From Candidatus Palauibacter polyketidifaciens (GTDB lineage: Bacteria; Gemmatimonadota; Gemmatimonadetes; Palauibacterales; Palauibacteraceae), in NCBI RefSeq assembly GCF_947581785.1, contig NZ_CANPVO010000044.1, forward strand, positions 1 to 63,399: a DNA stretch of 63,399 bases, read 5' to 3'. A program made the translations under genes and the position numbers. Below are positions 10,220 to 20,109 of the stretch, one piece after another (within the stretch, counting starts at the first letter, position 1; each line of letters starts with the position of its first letter). The notes under the pieces are model-generated. The model searched no databases. It saw only the letters and a list, made by a program, of their open reading frames with translations, and was not told the origin of the DNA.

Positions 10220-12709
10220 ATGAACTACAACTTCACGGACCGTGTTCGAAAAGTGCTCGCCATGGCGCGTGAAGAGGCCATCCGCCTCAAGCACGACTAC
10301 GTGGGCACGGAGCACATCCTTCTCGGCCTGATTCGTGAGGGCGAGGGCGTCGCCTCCGCGGTCCTGGCCAACCTGTCCGCCGACCTCGACGAGTTGAAGC
10401 GGCTGGTGGAGGGGAACATCCGGACGGGGAAGAGCAGTTCGTCGATCGGCGAGCTCCCCTACACGACGCAGGCGACGAACGTGCTCGAGCACGCGATGGC
10501 GGAGACGGAGGAACTCAACCACACCTACGTGGGGACGGAGCACCTGTTGCTCGGTCTCCTCCGCCAGGAGAAGGGGCTCGCGGCCAAGGTGCTCGGAGAG
10601 GCCGGAATCGGGCTCGACAGCGCGCGGGCCGAGACGCTGAAGCTGCTCGGGACGGACGTGCCCGCCGGCGGCACGCCCGCCGCGGCCTCCGTTTCCGATC
10701 CCGCAAGCGCATCGGGCACGAAGGGGGACAAGAAGTCGAAGACCCCGGCGCTGGACCATTTTTGCCGCGACCTCACGCAGCTCGCGAGCCAGGGGAAGCT
10801 CGATCCGACGATCGGACGGCTGGGCGAGATCGAGCGCATGATGGAGGTCCTCTCGCGCCGCAAGAAGAACAACCCCGTGCTCATCGGCGAGCCGGGCGTG
10901 GGCAAGACGGCGATCGTCGAGGGGCTCGCACAGGCTATCCAGCGGGGCGATGTGCCCGACAGCCTGAAGCGGCACCGCGTCCTCGCGCTCGACATGGCGG
11001 CGGTCATCGCCGGCACGAAGTACCGGGGCCAGTTCGAGGAGCGCCTCAAGGCGATCGTCAACGAGACCTCGCAGGCGAAAGGCGTCATCCTCTTCATCGA
11101 TGAGCTGCACACGCTCGTCGGCGCGGGCGCGGCGGAAGGCGCGATCGACGCGTCGAACATGCTCAAGCCGGCCCTCTCCCGGGGGGAGCTGCAGTGCGTG
11201 GGAGCCTCCACGCTGAACGAGTACCGGAAGTACATCGAGAAGGATGGGGCGCTGGAACGTCGCTTCCAGACCGTGATCGTCGAAGCTCCGACCATCGATG
11301 AGACCGTCGAGATCCTCCAGGGTCTGCGGAAGTACTACGAGGATCATCACAACGTGGAGATCCCGGACACATCGCTCTCCGCCGCCGCCCGGCTGGCGGA
11401 ACGATACATCACGGACCGCTTTCTCCCGGACAAAGCGATCGACGTGATCGACGAGGCCGGTGCGCGGTCGCGGCTCGCCGCGCAGGTGCCGCCCGCCGAG
11501 GTGCAGGAGTTCCACACGAAGCTCGAGGAACTCGCGGAGTGGAAGGACGCCGCGATCAGCGACCAGGACTTCGAGCGCGCGGCCTACCTGAGGGACCGCG
11601 AGAAGGAGGTCCAGGAGGAGATCAAGCGCCGCCGCGACGAATGGGAGCGGGCGCGGGCCGAGTTCCGCCCGACGGTCGACGAGGACGACATCGCCTTCAT
11701 CGTGGGCCGCTGGACGGGGATTCCCGTCACGCGGCTGCGGGAGGCGGAAACGGACCGCCTGCTCCGCATGGAGGACGAACTGCACGAGAGCGTCGTCGGG
11801 CAGGACGAGGCGATCGAGGCGGTGAGCCGCGCGATCCGCCGCGGGCGGGCGGGCCTTAAGGATCCCGACCGCCCCATCGGGAGCTTCATCTTCTGTGGCC
11901 CGACCGGGGTGGGGAAGACCGAACTCGCGCGGGCCCTGGCGCGCTTCCTCTTCGCCGAGGAGAGCGCCCTCGTGCGCGTCGACATGTCGGAGTACATGGA
12001 GAAGTTCTCCGTGAGCCGTCTCATCGGCGCGCCGCCGGGCTACGTCGGCTACGAGGAGTCCGGCGCGCTCACGAAGGCCATCCGGCGAAGGCCGTACAGC
12101 GTCGTCCTGCTCGACGAGATCGAGAAGGCGCATCCCGACGTCTTCAACATCCTGCTCCAGGTCCTCGACGAAGGTCGGCTCACGGACAACTACGGTCGGG
12201 TCATCGACTTCAAGAACACCGTCGTCATCATGACATCGAACGTCGGGAGCCGTGACATCGGCAGCTCGACCCGCGTGGGCTTCACGGAAGAAGCGAGCGG
12301 GATCGATTACGACCGGATCCGGGAACGCGTCTCGGACGAGATCGACCGGGTGTTCACGCCCGAGTTCCTGAACCGGGTCGAGGAGACGATCGTCTTCCAC
12401 CCGCTGTCGAAGGAGCAACTCGGCAAGATCGTGCACATCCAGCTCCGGGAGGTGCAGAAGCGGCTCGCGGAGGAGAGGCTCGAACTCGAGCTCACGGATG
12501 CGGCGATCCGTTTCCTGGTGGACCGCGGCTACGACGAGAAGTTCGGGGCGCGCCCGCTCAAGCGGACGATTCAGCGGCACGTCGAGGATGCGCTCTCCGA
12601 GCGGATCCTGATGGCCGATTTCGAGCCCGGCGATCAGATCCGAGTGGATATCGCCGAAGACGAGGACAGCCTGGTGTTCGCCACGCCCACGACTTCCTCG
12701 GCGAAATGA
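10220..12709 (+). CDS. clpC: ATP-dependent Clp protease ATP-binding subunit ClpC
   Basis: ClpC is an 829-residue AAA+ unfoldase that feeds substrates to ClpP and reads phospho-arginine tags made by McsB. The order is: N-terminal double Clp repeat (1-145), a Pro/Ala/Ser-rich linker, the first AAA domain (Walker A GEPGVGKT near 223-230), a UVR-containing middle domain (about 430-475), the second AAA domain (Walker [10 protein letters not shown] near 559), and the C-terminal D2-small domain. The N-terminus [20 protein letters not shown] fits the family. The stop overlaps the bamA ATG (ATGA), tying protein quality control to OMP assembly in expression. Confidence 0.97.
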   Translation: MNYNFTDRVRKVLAMAREEAIRLKHDYVGTEHILLGLIREGEGVASAVLANLSADLDELKRLVEGNIRTGKSSSSIGELPYTTQATNVLEHAMAETEELNHTYVGTEHLLLGLLRQEKGLAAKVLGEAGIGLDSARAETLKLLGTDVPAGGTPAAASVSDPASASGTKGDKKSKTPALDHFCRDLTQLASQGKLDPTIGRLGEIERMMEVLSRRKKNNPVLIGEPGVGKTAIVEGLAQAIQRGDVPDSLKRHRVLALDMAAVIAGTKYRGQFEERLKAIVNETSQAKGVILFIDELHTLVGAGAAEGAIDASNMLKPALSRGELQCVGASTLNEYRKYIEKDGALERRFQTVIVEAPTIDETVEILQGLRKYYEDHHNVEIPDTSLSAAARLAERYITDRFLPDKAIDVIDEAGARSRLAAQVPPAEVQEFHTKLEELAEWKDAAISDQDFERAAYLRDREKEVQEEIKRRRDEWERARAEFRPTVDEDDIAFIVGRWTGIPVTRLREAETDRLLRMEDELHESVVGQDEAIEAVSRAIRRGRAGLKDPDRPIGSFIFCGPTGVGKTELARALARFLFAEESALVRVDMSEYMEKFSVSRLIGAPPGYVGYEESGALTKAIRRRPYSVVLLDEIEKAHPDVFNILLQVLDEGRLTDNYGRVIDFKNTVVIMTSNVGSRDIGSSTRVGFTEEASGIDYDRIRERVSDEIDRVFTPEFLNRVEETIVFHPLSKEQLGKIVHIQLREVQKRLAEERLELELTDAAIRFLVDRGYDEKFGARPLKRTIQRHVEDALSERILMADFEPGDQIRVDIAEDEDSLVFATPTTSSAK

Positions 12710-15135
12710 ACCGCCGGCGGCCGCCTGCCGGCGCGGCGGGCGGACTGGTGCTGACGGGCCTGATCCTCGGGCTCGCCGCGGCGAAGCCTGCGGCGGCGCA
12801 GATCCAGCTCGACCAGTCATCCGTCCGCGTCGATTCGGTCGTGGTCGTAGGGAATCAGCGCCACTCCGCGAACATCATCATCACCCGCAGCGGCCTTCGC
12901 GCGGGCAACGTCGTGCGCCAGCCCCAGATCCAGGACGCGATCCGCCGCCTCTTCAGCTCCGGCGACTTCTCCGACGTCGAGATCGGCGTCGCGGAGTCGG
13001 ACGATCCCGAGCGAGGCGTCTTCTACATCCGCGTGGAGGAACGGCCCTACATCACGCAGTACGCCTTCCGGGGCCTGGAACGGGTGGACGAAGACGTCAT
13101 CCGCGACACCGTCGGCCTCGCAAACAACAGTCCGCTCGACCCCAACCGGATCGGGCGCGCGCGCGTCACGGTCCTCGAACTGCTGTCGAACGAAGGATTT
13201 CCGACCGCAAGCGTGGATACGCTCATCCGCCCGGACGCTGCGTTTCCCTCGGATTTTCTCGTCGTGTTCGACGTGGACGAAGGGCCGCGGCTCGGGGTTA
13301 CGGCGATCACCTTCGACGGGAACGACGCGTTCTCGGACGCGGACCTCCGGGCGGCGATGGCGACGGACGAGGAGGGGTTCTTCTGGTTCGATTCGGGCGA
13401 ACTCAAGAAGGATGAGTTCCGGCGCGACCTGACCGAGCGACTCCCGGACTTCTACCGCGCGAACGGCTTTCTGGACTTCGAGGTGCTCGGGGACACGGTC
13501 ATATCGGACCGCCTCACGGGGAAGGGCCGGATCGAGATCCGCGTCGCGGAGGGCGACCAATACCTGCTCGAGGACCTTCGGATCACGGGGAACCGCGCCT
13601 TCCCGCTCGCGACGATCGAGCCGATCGTGCGCCGCGACCAGCACGAGCCCGAAGGGGACGAGGCGTATCCTCCCTTCAACTTCACCGCCTTCTACGCTTC
13701 GCCGGCGGAGCTCGGAGACCTCTACCGGAACAACGGATACCTCGCCTCCCGCGTCACGCCGGATGTGCGGCGCGTGGACGTCCCCGAGGGCGAGCCGCCC
13801 CGCGTCACGGCCCACCTCGTCATCCAGGAAGGCGTGCGGAGCTATATCCGCGAGATCGCGATCGAGGGGAACACGGCCACGCACGACCGCGTGATCCGGA
13901 ACCGCCTGCTCATCTTCCCCGGAGACGTGTACTCGCAGGAACGCCTGATCCAGTCGTTCCAGAACATCCAGGGGCTGAACTTCTTCGAGCCGCTGCCGCC
14001 GGACGAGGCGATCGACATCCGCCCGCGCCCGGACGGGGACATCGACATTTCGTTGCGCGTGCAGGAGAAGCAGACGGGGACGATGAACTTCGGGATCACC
14101 GCGTCCGGCTATACCGGGCTCGCGGGGTTCATTGGCTATTCGCAGCCGAACCTCTTCGGACTCGCGAAGACGGGGAGCATCCGCTGGATCTTCGGCCGCC
14201 GGCAGCGGGACTTCGACCTCAGCTATTCCGATCCGGAACTCCTGGGAAGCCACTACTCCGCCAACGCCACGTTCCGGGCCTCGCGGGATCAGTTCACCGG
14301 CTTCAGCCTCGGGGACCGACGCCAGACGGGCGGGCTGACCGAGATCGGCATCCCCATCTTCGGGATACGAAACACGCGCGTCTTCCTGGGCTACTCGCTT
14401 TTCAACGACGACGTGCGGGGGCTGGACACGACGAACGCGATCGGGAGGCGGTTTTCGCTCTTCTCCGGTTTGCGGTCCACGCTCTCGGGGCGCCTGGTCC
14501 AGGACAGCCGGAACAATCCCCTGTTCGCGACGGCAGGCGCCCGGAACCAGCTTTCGTTCCGGCAGACCGGGGGCGTTCTCGCGGGCGACGGGAACTACCA
14601 GAAGCTCGATCTGACGAGCGAGTGGTTCGTACCGGTGGGCCGGCTCGGCGGGGGCCCCGGGAGCACGAGCCCGCCCATCGAACTCACCTTCGGACTCAGC
14701 TTCGAGGCGGGGCTCATCCTGGGCAGGAATCCGTTCTTCACCGAGCGCTACTACGCGGGGGGCACGCAGGCGGGAATCCAGCTGCGAGGATACGATGAAG
14801 CCTCGGTGACTCCGTCGGGGCACATCCCGGATGACGCCCCCTTCAGCGACCTCGACCGCGTGGGAGAATCGTTCTTCCGGACCGGGGTGACTTTCGGGAT
14901 CAAGCTTACGAGCAGCATCTTCATGAGTGCCTTCATGGACGCCGGGAACGTCTGGCTGGACGCCAGCCAGCTCAACCCGACGGACCTTCTCGTGGGGGCG
15001 GGAATCGGCGCGAGTCTGGTGACGCCCTTCGGTCCACTGGGACTCGACTACGCATACGGATTCGATCGGCGGGATGTCCTGGGCAGGCCGGATCCGGGTT
15101 GGCAGTTGCACTTCAAGTTCGGACGTGTGTTCTGA
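12706..15135 (+). CDS. bamA: Outer membrane protein assembly factor BamA
   Basis: BamA inserts beta-barrel proteins into the outer membrane. This 809-residue protein has an N-terminal signal peptide (cleavage likely after AAA before QIQLDQ), five POTRA-like repeats (about 40-420) and a C-terminal 16-strand barrel. It ends in an aromatic residue (FKFGRVF), as expected for BAM substrates. ATG 12706 overlaps the clpC stop. skp and the lpx genes follow, the common bamA-skp-lpxD-lpxC/fabZ-lpxA-lpxB order. Confidence 0.95.
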   Translation: MNRRRPPAGAAGGLVLTGLILGLAAAKPAAAQIQLDQSSVRVDSVVVVGNQRHSANIIITRSGLRAGNVVRQPQIQDAIRRLFSSGDFSDVEIGVAESDDPERGVFYIRVEERPYITQYAFRGLERVDEDVIRDTVGLANNSPLDPNRIGRARVTVLELLSNEGFPTASVDTLIRPDAAFPSDFLVVFDVDEGPRLGVTAITFDGNDAFSDADLRAAMATDEEGFFWFDSGELKKDEFRRDLTERLPDFYRANGFLDFEVLGDTVISDRLTGKGRIEIRVAEGDQYLLEDLRITGNRAFPLATIEPIVRRDQHEPEGDEAYPPFNFTAFYASPAELGDLYRNNGYLASRVTPDVRRVDVPEGEPPRVTAHLVIQEGVRSYIREIAIEGNTATHDRVIRNRLLIFPGDVYSQERLIQSFQNIQGLNFFEPLPPDEAIDIRPRPDGDIDISLRVQEKQTGTMNFGITASGYTGLAGFIGYSQPNLFGLAKTGSIRWIFGRRQRDFDLSYSDPELLGSHYSANATFRASRDQFTGFSLGDRRQTGGLTEIGIPIFGIRNTRVFLGYSLFNDDVRGLDTTNAIGRRFSLFSGLRSTLSGRLVQDSRNNPLFATAGARNQLSFRQTGGVLAGDGNYQKLDLTSEWFVPVGRLGGGPGSTSPPIELTFGLSFEAGLILGRNPFFTERYYAGGTQAGIQLRGYDEASVTPSGHIPDDAPFSDLDRVGESFFRTGVTFGIKLTSSIFMSAFMDAGNVWLDASQLNPTDLLVGAGIGASLVTPFGPLGLDYAYGFDRRDVLGRPDPGWQLHFKFGRVF

Positions 15136-15152
15136 ACCGGAGAGATACCGAC

Positions 15153-15761
15153 ATGAACTGGATTCACGGGGGCGCAAGGCCGGCCGTGATGCGTCTGCTG
15201 GCGCTCGGCTCGCTGATCGCGGGCCCTCTGGCCGGTCAGGAGCTGCCGGGGGCGCCGGCGCCGCTGGAAGTGGTTCCGCTGCCCCCTGAGGGGACGCCGA
15301 TCGTCTACGTTAACACGCAGGCCATCCTTCCCGTCGCACCCGGCGCGGATTCGGCGGGTGCCGCGTTTCAGCGCGTGTCCATCGAGTTCGAGGGCGAACT
15401 CGAGGCCTTCGCGGCGGAGATCGACTCTCTCATCGGGGCGTACCAGCAGCAGCAGTCGCTGCTCGACCCGGCGGGACGCCAGCAGAAGGAGCGGGAGATC
15501 CGCGACAAGCAGCAGGAGGCGGCGAACCGGCAGCAGGAATTGAACGTGGAACTCGATCGGCGTCGCGCGGAGTTGCTCGAACCGATCGTCGTGCGCGTGA
15601 ACGAGGTGATCGAGGAGATCCGCGCGGAACGCAGCTACTCGATCGTGCTCGACATCGCCGCGGGCGTGGTGGCGGCGGACATCTCCCTCGACATCACCAC
15701 CTCGGTGCTCGAGCGTCTCGGGGTGGACCTCGCCGACCTCTCGGCCCTGCCCGGCGGCTAG
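15153..15761 (+). CDS. skp: OmpH/Skp family periplasmic chaperone
   Basis: This 202-residue secreted protein has a signal peptide (MNWIHGGARPAVMRLLALGS..., cleavage near GQE), then a beta strand with YVNTQAIL, a long coiled coil rich in Gln/Glu/Arg (about 75-165), and a C-terminal strand DITTSVLERL. This is the Skp/OmpH layout: a trimeric 'jellyfish' chaperone that holds unfolded OMPs for BamA. GGAGAG 13 bases upstream supports ATG 15153; an in-frame GTG/ATG-type start at 15099 would overlap bamA and add residues before the signal peptide. Location right after bamA fits. Confidence 0.88.
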   Translation: MNWIHGGARPAVMRLLALGSLIAGPLAGQELPGAPAPLEVVPLPPEGTPIVYVNTQAILPVAPGADSAGAAFQRVSIEFEGELEAFAAEIDSLIGAYQQQQSLLDPAGRQQKEREIRDKQQEAANRQQELNVELDRRRAELLEPIVVRVNEVIEEIRAERSYSIVLDIAAGVVAADISLDITTSVLERLGVDLADLSALPGG

Positions 15762-15798
15762 CGACCGACACGGGCACGGGGTCCGGCCCGTTCCGCGA

Positions 15799-16869
15799 AT
15801 GACGACGTTCACGGTCTCCGATCTCGCTCGTCGCGTGGGCGCGGATGTACTGGGCGATCCCGACCGCCGATTGAGCGGAGTCGCCTCGCTCGACGTCGCC
15901 GGCCCCGGAGACCTCGCCTTCTTCGCCCGCGAAACGATGCGGGAGGCCGTCAGCGGGACGCGGGCGGGGGCCGTGCTGGCCCCGCGCAGCTTCGAACCGC
16001 GCGACGTCCGGTTCAGCGTCCTGAAGGTCGACGACCCTCATCTGTCCTTCGCCACGATCGTGCGGCTCTTTCATCCGGAGCCCCCGCCGCCGCCGGGCAT
16101 CCACCCGGCCGCCCGGGTCGACGAGGGGGCGCGGATCGGGGAGACGGTGTCGCTGGGCCCGGGCGTAGTGGTGGAGGACGGTGCCCGGGTCGGGCGCGGG
16201 ACGTGGGTGGGGCCGGGAACGCTGATCGGTCGTGGAGCGCGGATCGGCGTCGACTGCCGGCTCGGCCACGCCGTCTCCGTCCTCCACGGCGTCGAGCTGG
16301 GCGACCGGGTGCGGGTGCATGCCGGCGCCCGCATCGGGACGGACGGCTTCGGGTACGTGCCGGGGCCCGACGGTGCGCACAAGGTGCCGCAGATAGGCGG
16401 CTGCGTGATCGGAGCCGACGTCGAGATCGGAGCGAACTGCACGATCGACCGCGGCGCGCTCGACGACACTCGGATCGGGGACCGGACCAAGCTCGACAAT
16501 CTCGTGCACGTGGGGCACAACGTGCGTATCGGGAGCGATTGCCTCATCGCGGCGCACGTCGGCATCGCGGGGAGCTGTGACATCGGGGCCGGAACACAGT
16601 TCGGTGGCCAGGCCGGCGTGGCCGGCCACCTGACGATCGGAGCCGGCGCGCGCATCGCGGGCCAGACGGGGGTGGTGCAGGATGTGCCCGCGGGAGCGGA
16701 GCTGGGAGGGACGCCGGCCCGGCCTCACCGGTCGTGGCTGAAGGAGGCCGCACAGCTGAGCAGGCTGCCGGACCTCTTCCATCGCGTCGCGCGCCTCGAG
16801 CGGGGATTGGGGGCCCACGAGGGCGATCGGCCCACCCGGCGGAACGAGTCGGACGAAGAAGGGGCTTGA
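15799..16869 (+). CDS. lpxD: UDP-3-O-(3-hydroxyacyl)glucosamine N-acyltransferase
   Basis: LpxD adds the N-linked hydroxyacyl chain in the third step of lipid A synthesis, using acyl-ACP. The 356-residue protein has the N-terminal uridine-binding domain (MTTFTVSDLARRVGADVLGD...), a long left-handed beta helix of hexapeptide repeats, the family signature (GTDGFGYVPG, HVGHNVRIG with the catalytic His) and a C-terminal helical extension. The stop overlaps the lpxC start (TTGA). Confidence 0.95.
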   Translation: MTTFTVSDLARRVGADVLGDPDRRLSGVASLDVAGPGDLAFFARETMREAVSGTRAGAVLAPRSFEPRDVRFSVLKVDDPHLSFATIVRLFHPEPPPPPGIHPAARVDEGARIGETVSLGPGVVVEDGARVGRGTWVGPGTLIGRGARIGVDCRLGHAVSVLHGVELGDRVRVHAGARIGTDGFGYVPGPDGAHKVPQIGGCVIGADVEIGANCTIDRGALDDTRIGDRTKLDNLVHVGHNVRIGSDCLIAAHVGIAGSCDIGAGTQFGGQAGVAGHLTIGAGARIAGQTGVVQDVPAGAELGGTPARPHRSWLKEAAQLSRLPDLFHRVARLERGLGAHEGDRPTRRNESDEEGA

Positions 16870-17717
16870 CGGCGAAACAGCGCACGATCGCGCGGGCCGT
16901 GGAGGTCCGCGGGTACGGGATACACACGGGCGAACCCTCCGTCGTCAGGCTTCGCCCCGCGCCCGAGGGCGGCGGTCTGCGCTTCCGCCGCACGGATCTT
17001 CCCGGCGCGCCGGAGATACCGGCCACGGTGGACTTCGTACATTCCACCGACCGCGAGACCGCGCTCCAACGGGGCGAAGCCGTGGTTCGCACCGCCGAAC
17101 ATGTGCTCGCCGCGGCGCACGGGTTGACGCTCGACAACCTCTGGATCGACGTCTCCGGGCCGGAACCTCCTGCCCTCGACGGGAGCGCCGGCGCGTGGTG
17201 CGAGCGGCTCCTGGAAGCCGGACCCGTCGCGCAGGAGGCAGAGGCGCCGTGCCTCCGGATCGACAACTCTCTGCGCCTCGCCATCGGAAGAACCCGGTAC
17301 GATGTACTCCCCGCGGGATCCGGGCGGATCTCGGCGACGATCGATTTCGACCACCCGCTCATCGGGCGACAGTCCGCGAGCGCGCGGCTGGAACCCGTGG
17401 ATTTCCTGCGGGAGATCGCGCCGGCCCGCACCTTCGGGCTGTCCGAATGGCGGGAGGCGCTGCGTGAACGGGGACTCGCCCTCGGAGCGACGCGGGACAA
17501 CACGCTCGCCCTTTCCGCGGACGGGCTCGAAGCCGGGCAGAAGCTCCGCTTCCCGGACGAGTTCGTCCGGCACAAGATTCTCGACATCATCGGCGATCTC
17601 GCACTCGTGGGCGCGAGACTGCAATGTCATGTGGTCGCGGAACGACCGGGACATCACGGCAATCTGGAACTCGCCCGCCGGCTGGTGTCGTGCGGCACGA
17701 CACGGGAAGCCGGATGA
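16866..17717 (+). CDS. lpxC: UDP-3-O-acyl-N-acetylglucosamine deacetylase
   Basis: LpxC is the zinc amidase that commits UDP-GlcNAc derivatives to lipid A. The 283-residue protein has the zinc ligands in TAEHVLAAAHG and FVRHKILDIIGDLAL (His and Asp), and the catalytic His in RPGHHGNLELAR. TTG 16866 overlaps the lpxD stop and places the start just before the conserved QRTIARAVEVRGYGIHTGEP. In Bacteroidetes LpxC is fused to FabZ; here the two are separate genes with a 29-base gap. The length is slightly below the usual 300. Confidence 0.94.
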   Translation: MTAKQRTIARAVEVRGYGIHTGEPSVVRLRPAPEGGGLRFRRTDLPGAPEIPATVDFVHSTDRETALQRGEAVVRTAEHVLAAAHGLTLDNLWIDVSGPEPPALDGSAGAWCERLLEAGPVAQEAEAPCLRIDNSLRLAIGRTRYDVLPAGSGRISATIDFDHPLIGRQSASARLEPVDFLREIAPARTFGLSEWREALRERGLALGATRDNTLALSADGLEAGQKLRFPDEFVRHKILDIIGDLALVGARLQCHVVAERPGHHGNLELARRLVSCGTTREAG

Positions 17718-17746
17718 CGGGAGAACGAGACGAACGAGGAAGGGTG

Positions 17747-18175
17747 ATGGACGTCACCGAAATACTGAACATCCTCCCGCACCGGTATCCCATGCTTCTG
17801 GTGGACCGGGTGCTCGAGATCGAACCGGGGCAGCGGATCGTCGGCCTGAAGAACGTGAGCGCGAACGAACCGTTCTTCGCGGGGCACTTTCCGGGCCGTC
17901 CCGTGATGCCCGGGGTGCTCATCATCGAGGCGCTGGCCCAATGCGGGGGACTCCTGCTGATGGGCGGCCTCGAGAACTCCGAGGACAAGGTCATCTACTT
18001 CCTGTCGGTGGACGGCGTGAAGTTCCGGCGGCCCGTCATCCCCGGCGACCAGCTGATCCTCGAACTCGATCTCGTCCAGGGGCGGGCCAGGCGCGGGAAG
18101 CTGAAGGGCGTGGCCCGGGTCGACGGCAGGGTCGCGGCGGAGGCCACGATTCTGGGGCAGGTCATGGACCGGTGA
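17747..18175 (+). CDS. fabZ: 3-hydroxyacyl-ACP dehydratase FabZ
   Basis: FabZ dehydrates 3-hydroxyacyl-ACP in fatty acid elongation and competes with LpxA/LpxD for the hydroxyacyl pool. The 142-residue hot-dog protein has the signature LPHRYPMLLVDRV, the catalytic His in FFAGHFPGRPVMPGV and the Glu in IIEALAQ. ATG 17747 is preferred because GAGGA at 17736-17740 lies six bases upstream. An in-frame ATG at 17714 would overlap the lpxC stop (ATGA) and add 11 residues. The stop overlaps the lpxA GTG. Confidence 0.95.
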   Translation: MDVTEILNILPHRYPMLLVDRVLEIEPGQRIVGLKNVSANEPFFAGHFPGRPVMPGVLIIEALAQCGGLLLMGGLENSEDKVIYFLSVDGVKFRRPVIPGDQLILELDLVQGRARRGKLKGVARVDGRVAAEATILGQVMDR

Positions 18176-19026
18176 CGTCGGCGGGGGTTGCGCCGGGGCG
18201 GCATGCGACGGCCGTCGTCGATCCATCGGCGCGCATCGCAGCCAGCGCCTCCGTCGGCCCGTACACGGTGATCGGCCCCGACGTGGAGGTGGGCGAACGG
18301 GTACGCATCGGCCCGCACGTGCTCATCGAGAGGGATACGCGCGTGGCCGAGGACGTGCGCATCGCGAAGGGAGCCGTCCTGGGTTCGGACCCGCAGGACC
18401 TCAAATACGCGGGAGAACGCACCTTCCTCGAGATCGGGCCCCGAACCGTCGTGCGCGAGTTCACGACGCTGAACCGGGGGACGGCGGCGAACGGTCTGAC
18501 GTCGGTCGGGGCGGACACGCTGGTGATGGCCTATGTGCACATCGCCCACGACTGCCTCATCGGGAATCACGTCGTACTCGCGAACGGCGTGACGATGGGG
18601 GGGCACGTCGAGATCGGAGACTGGGGCATCGTCGGAGGATTGACGGGCATCCACCAGTTCACGCGGATCGGCCGGCATGCGATGGTCGGAGGCGGCGCGC
18701 GCGTCTCGCGCGATGTCGCACCGTACACGCTCGTGGGGGGAGATCGGACCCGCACGTACGGCGTCAACCGCATCGGCCTCGAACGCCGGGGATTCGAGGC
18801 GGAGGCGATTCGCGCGCTGCAGGCCGCATACCGGACGATCTTCCGGTCGGGCGACCCGCTCCGGACAGGTCTCGACCGCGTCCGGCGGGGAGACATGACC
18901 TCCGAGGTGCGGGAACTCGTGGAGTTCATCCGCGATTCCCAACGCGGCGTGACCACGACCCGCGTCGGACCGGACGACGAGCTCCCGCCGGAGCCGCGCG
19001 AGGCGAAGACCCGGTCCGCCGTGTGA
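18172..19026 (+). CDS. lpxA: Acyl-ACP--UDP-N-acetylglucosamine O-acyltransferase
   Basis: LpxA carries out the first step of lipid A synthesis, moving a 3-hydroxyacyl chain onto UDP-GlcNAc. The 284-residue protein is a left-handed beta helix with the family block HIAHDCLIGNHVVLANG, GGLTGIHQFTRIG, the GVNRIGLERRGF hinge and a C-terminal helical domain. A Pro/Glu-rich tail of about 20 residues is added. The GTG at 18172 overlaps the fabZ stop (GTGA). Whether it prefers an OH or an NH2 acceptor cannot be read from sequence with confidence (see the neighbouring oxidoreductase). Confidence 0.95.
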   Translation: MTSAGVAPGRHATAVVDPSARIAASASVGPYTVIGPDVEVGERVRIGPHVLIERDTRVAEDVRIAKGAVLGSDPQDLKYAGERTFLEIGPRTVVREFTTLNRGTAANGLTSVGADTLVMAYVHIAHDCLIGNHVVLANGVTMGGHVEIGDWGIVGGLTGIHQFTRIGRHAMVGGGARVSRDVAPYTLVGGDRTRTYGVNRIGLERRGFEAEAIRALQAAYRTIFRSGDPLRTGLDRVRRGDMTSEVRELVEFIRDSQRGVTTTRVGPDDELPPEPREAKTRSAV

Positions 19027-19997
19027 GCCGGATCCCGGCCGGCGTCGTCGGGGTCGGGAAGCTGGGCGCCGAGCACGCCCGACTCCTGGCGCAGAGCGAC
19101 GCGTTCGAGTTGGAGGGGGTGCACGACCGGTCGACCGCGCGGGCGTGGGAGGTCGCGGACAGCTTGTCCGTGCCCGCCTTCGCGGAGGCGGAGGCGCTGC
19201 TCGACCGGGTCGAGGCCGTCGTCGTTGCGGTGCCCACCGAGGCGCACCGCGACGCTGCGGCCGCCGCGATCCGCGCGGGGTGCCACGCACTCGTCGAGAA
19301 ACCGCTCGCGGCCAGCCTCGCGGAGGCGGACGACATCCTCGCGCTCGCGGAAGAGAAGGGCGTCGTTCTCGGGGTCGGACACGTCGAGCGCTTCAACGGC
19401 GTCCTCCTTGCCGCGGAACCGTGGCTCGATCGGCCGCGGTTCATCGAGTCTCTGCGGATGGCGCCGTTTCAGCCCCGCGGGGTGGACACGACCGTGATCC
19501 TGGATCTGATGATCCACGACATCGACCTCGTCCTTACGCTGACGGAGGCGCCGCTGGAGGATGTGCGCGCGGTGGGCGTACCCGTCATCTCCCCCCGGAT
19601 CGACCTCGCCAACGCGCGCCTCTCCTTCGAGGACGGCACGGTGGCGAACATCACCGCGAGCCGTGTGGCGCTGAAAGCGCTGCGGAAGCTGAGGTTGTTC
19701 CAGCGCTCCGGGTACTTCAGCTTGGACCTGGCGGCCGGAACGGGACATCACTACAGACGGCGCGACCCGGGGACCGTGACCGAAATCACGGGAGTGGAAG
19801 CCCTGGTGGAGCATGTGCCGCTGGAGGCTCGTGGCGGCGAGGCGCTCGGCAGGGAACTCGAGGCCTTTGCCGATGCGATCGCGGGACGTCCGAGCCGCCT
19901 GGTATCGGGTCACGCGGGCAGGGACGCGCTGGAAGTCGCGATCCGGATCACCCGCGAAATCGAGGAGTTCGTACATGTCGTTGATCAAGATTCGTGA
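19023..19997 (+). CDS. Gfo/Idh/MocA family oxidoreductase in the lipid A operon
   Basis: This 324-residue NAD(P)-dependent sugar dehydrogenase has a Rossmann start GVVGVGKLGAEHARLL, the EKPLA motif and the catalytic region MIHDIDLVL. It sits between lpxA and lpxB, with GTG 19023 overlapping the lpxA stop. GnnA, the UDP-GlcNAc 3-dehydrogenase that starts synthesis of 2,3-diamino lipid A precursors, belongs to this family and is encoded at the same position in Acidithiobacillus; its partner aminotransferase GnnB is not in this window. A role in modifying the lipid A sugar is therefore plausible but not shown. Nothing else in the cluster supplies LpxH, LpxI or LpxG. Confidence 0.85.
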   Translation: MSRIPAGVVGVGKLGAEHARLLAQSDAFELEGVHDRSTARAWEVADSLSVPAFAEAEALLDRVEAVVVAVPTEAHRDAAAAAIRAGCHALVEKPLAASLAEADDILALAEEKGVVLGVGHVERFNGVLLAAEPWLDRPRFIESLRMAPFQPRGVDTTVILDLMIHDIDLVLTLTEAPLEDVRAVGVPVISPRIDLANARLSFEDGTVANITASRVALKALRKLRLFQRSGYFSLDLAAGTGHHYRRRDPGTVTEITGVEALVEHVPLEARGGEALGRELEAFADAIAGRPSRLVSGHAGRDALEVAIRITREIEEFVHVVDQDS

Positions 19998-20109
19998 GGA
20001 GCGGAAGAAGCTCGGAGGCGCGGTCAAGAGGGGGCCCCGAACCCTGGTTCTCCTCATTCTCCTTGCACTTGTCCTCATGCTGATTGCCTACCTCGGCCGA
20101 CTGTCCTGA
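19975..20109 (+). CDS. Small single-pass membrane protein
   Basis: This 44-residue protein begins MSLIKIREERKKLGG with a basic N-terminus, followed by one hydrophobic helix (about 23-40, LVLLILLALVLMLIAYL). GAGGAG about seven bases upstream of ATG 19975 is a good Shine-Dalgarno, and it overlaps the preceding gene by 23 bases. Its stop overlaps the proposed lpxB start (CTGA). Basic N-terminus plus one helix suggests an inner-membrane protein with a cytoplasmic tail. The function is unknown; location suggests lipid A assembly. Confidence 0.7.
   Translation: MSLIKIREERKKLGGAVKRGPRTLVLLILLALVLMLIAYLGRLS

Noticed and set aside
9734..12820. 1028-codon open frame on the minus strand opposite clpC
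   Set aside because: It is a mirror of GC-rich codons in clpC, with no recognisable domain and Arg/Leu/Asp-skewed composition. clpC is certain on the plus strand.
12817..15177. 786-codon minus-strand frame opposite bamA
   Set aside because: Same reason: antisense shadow of a well-supported gene, no domain, no signal or ribosome site.
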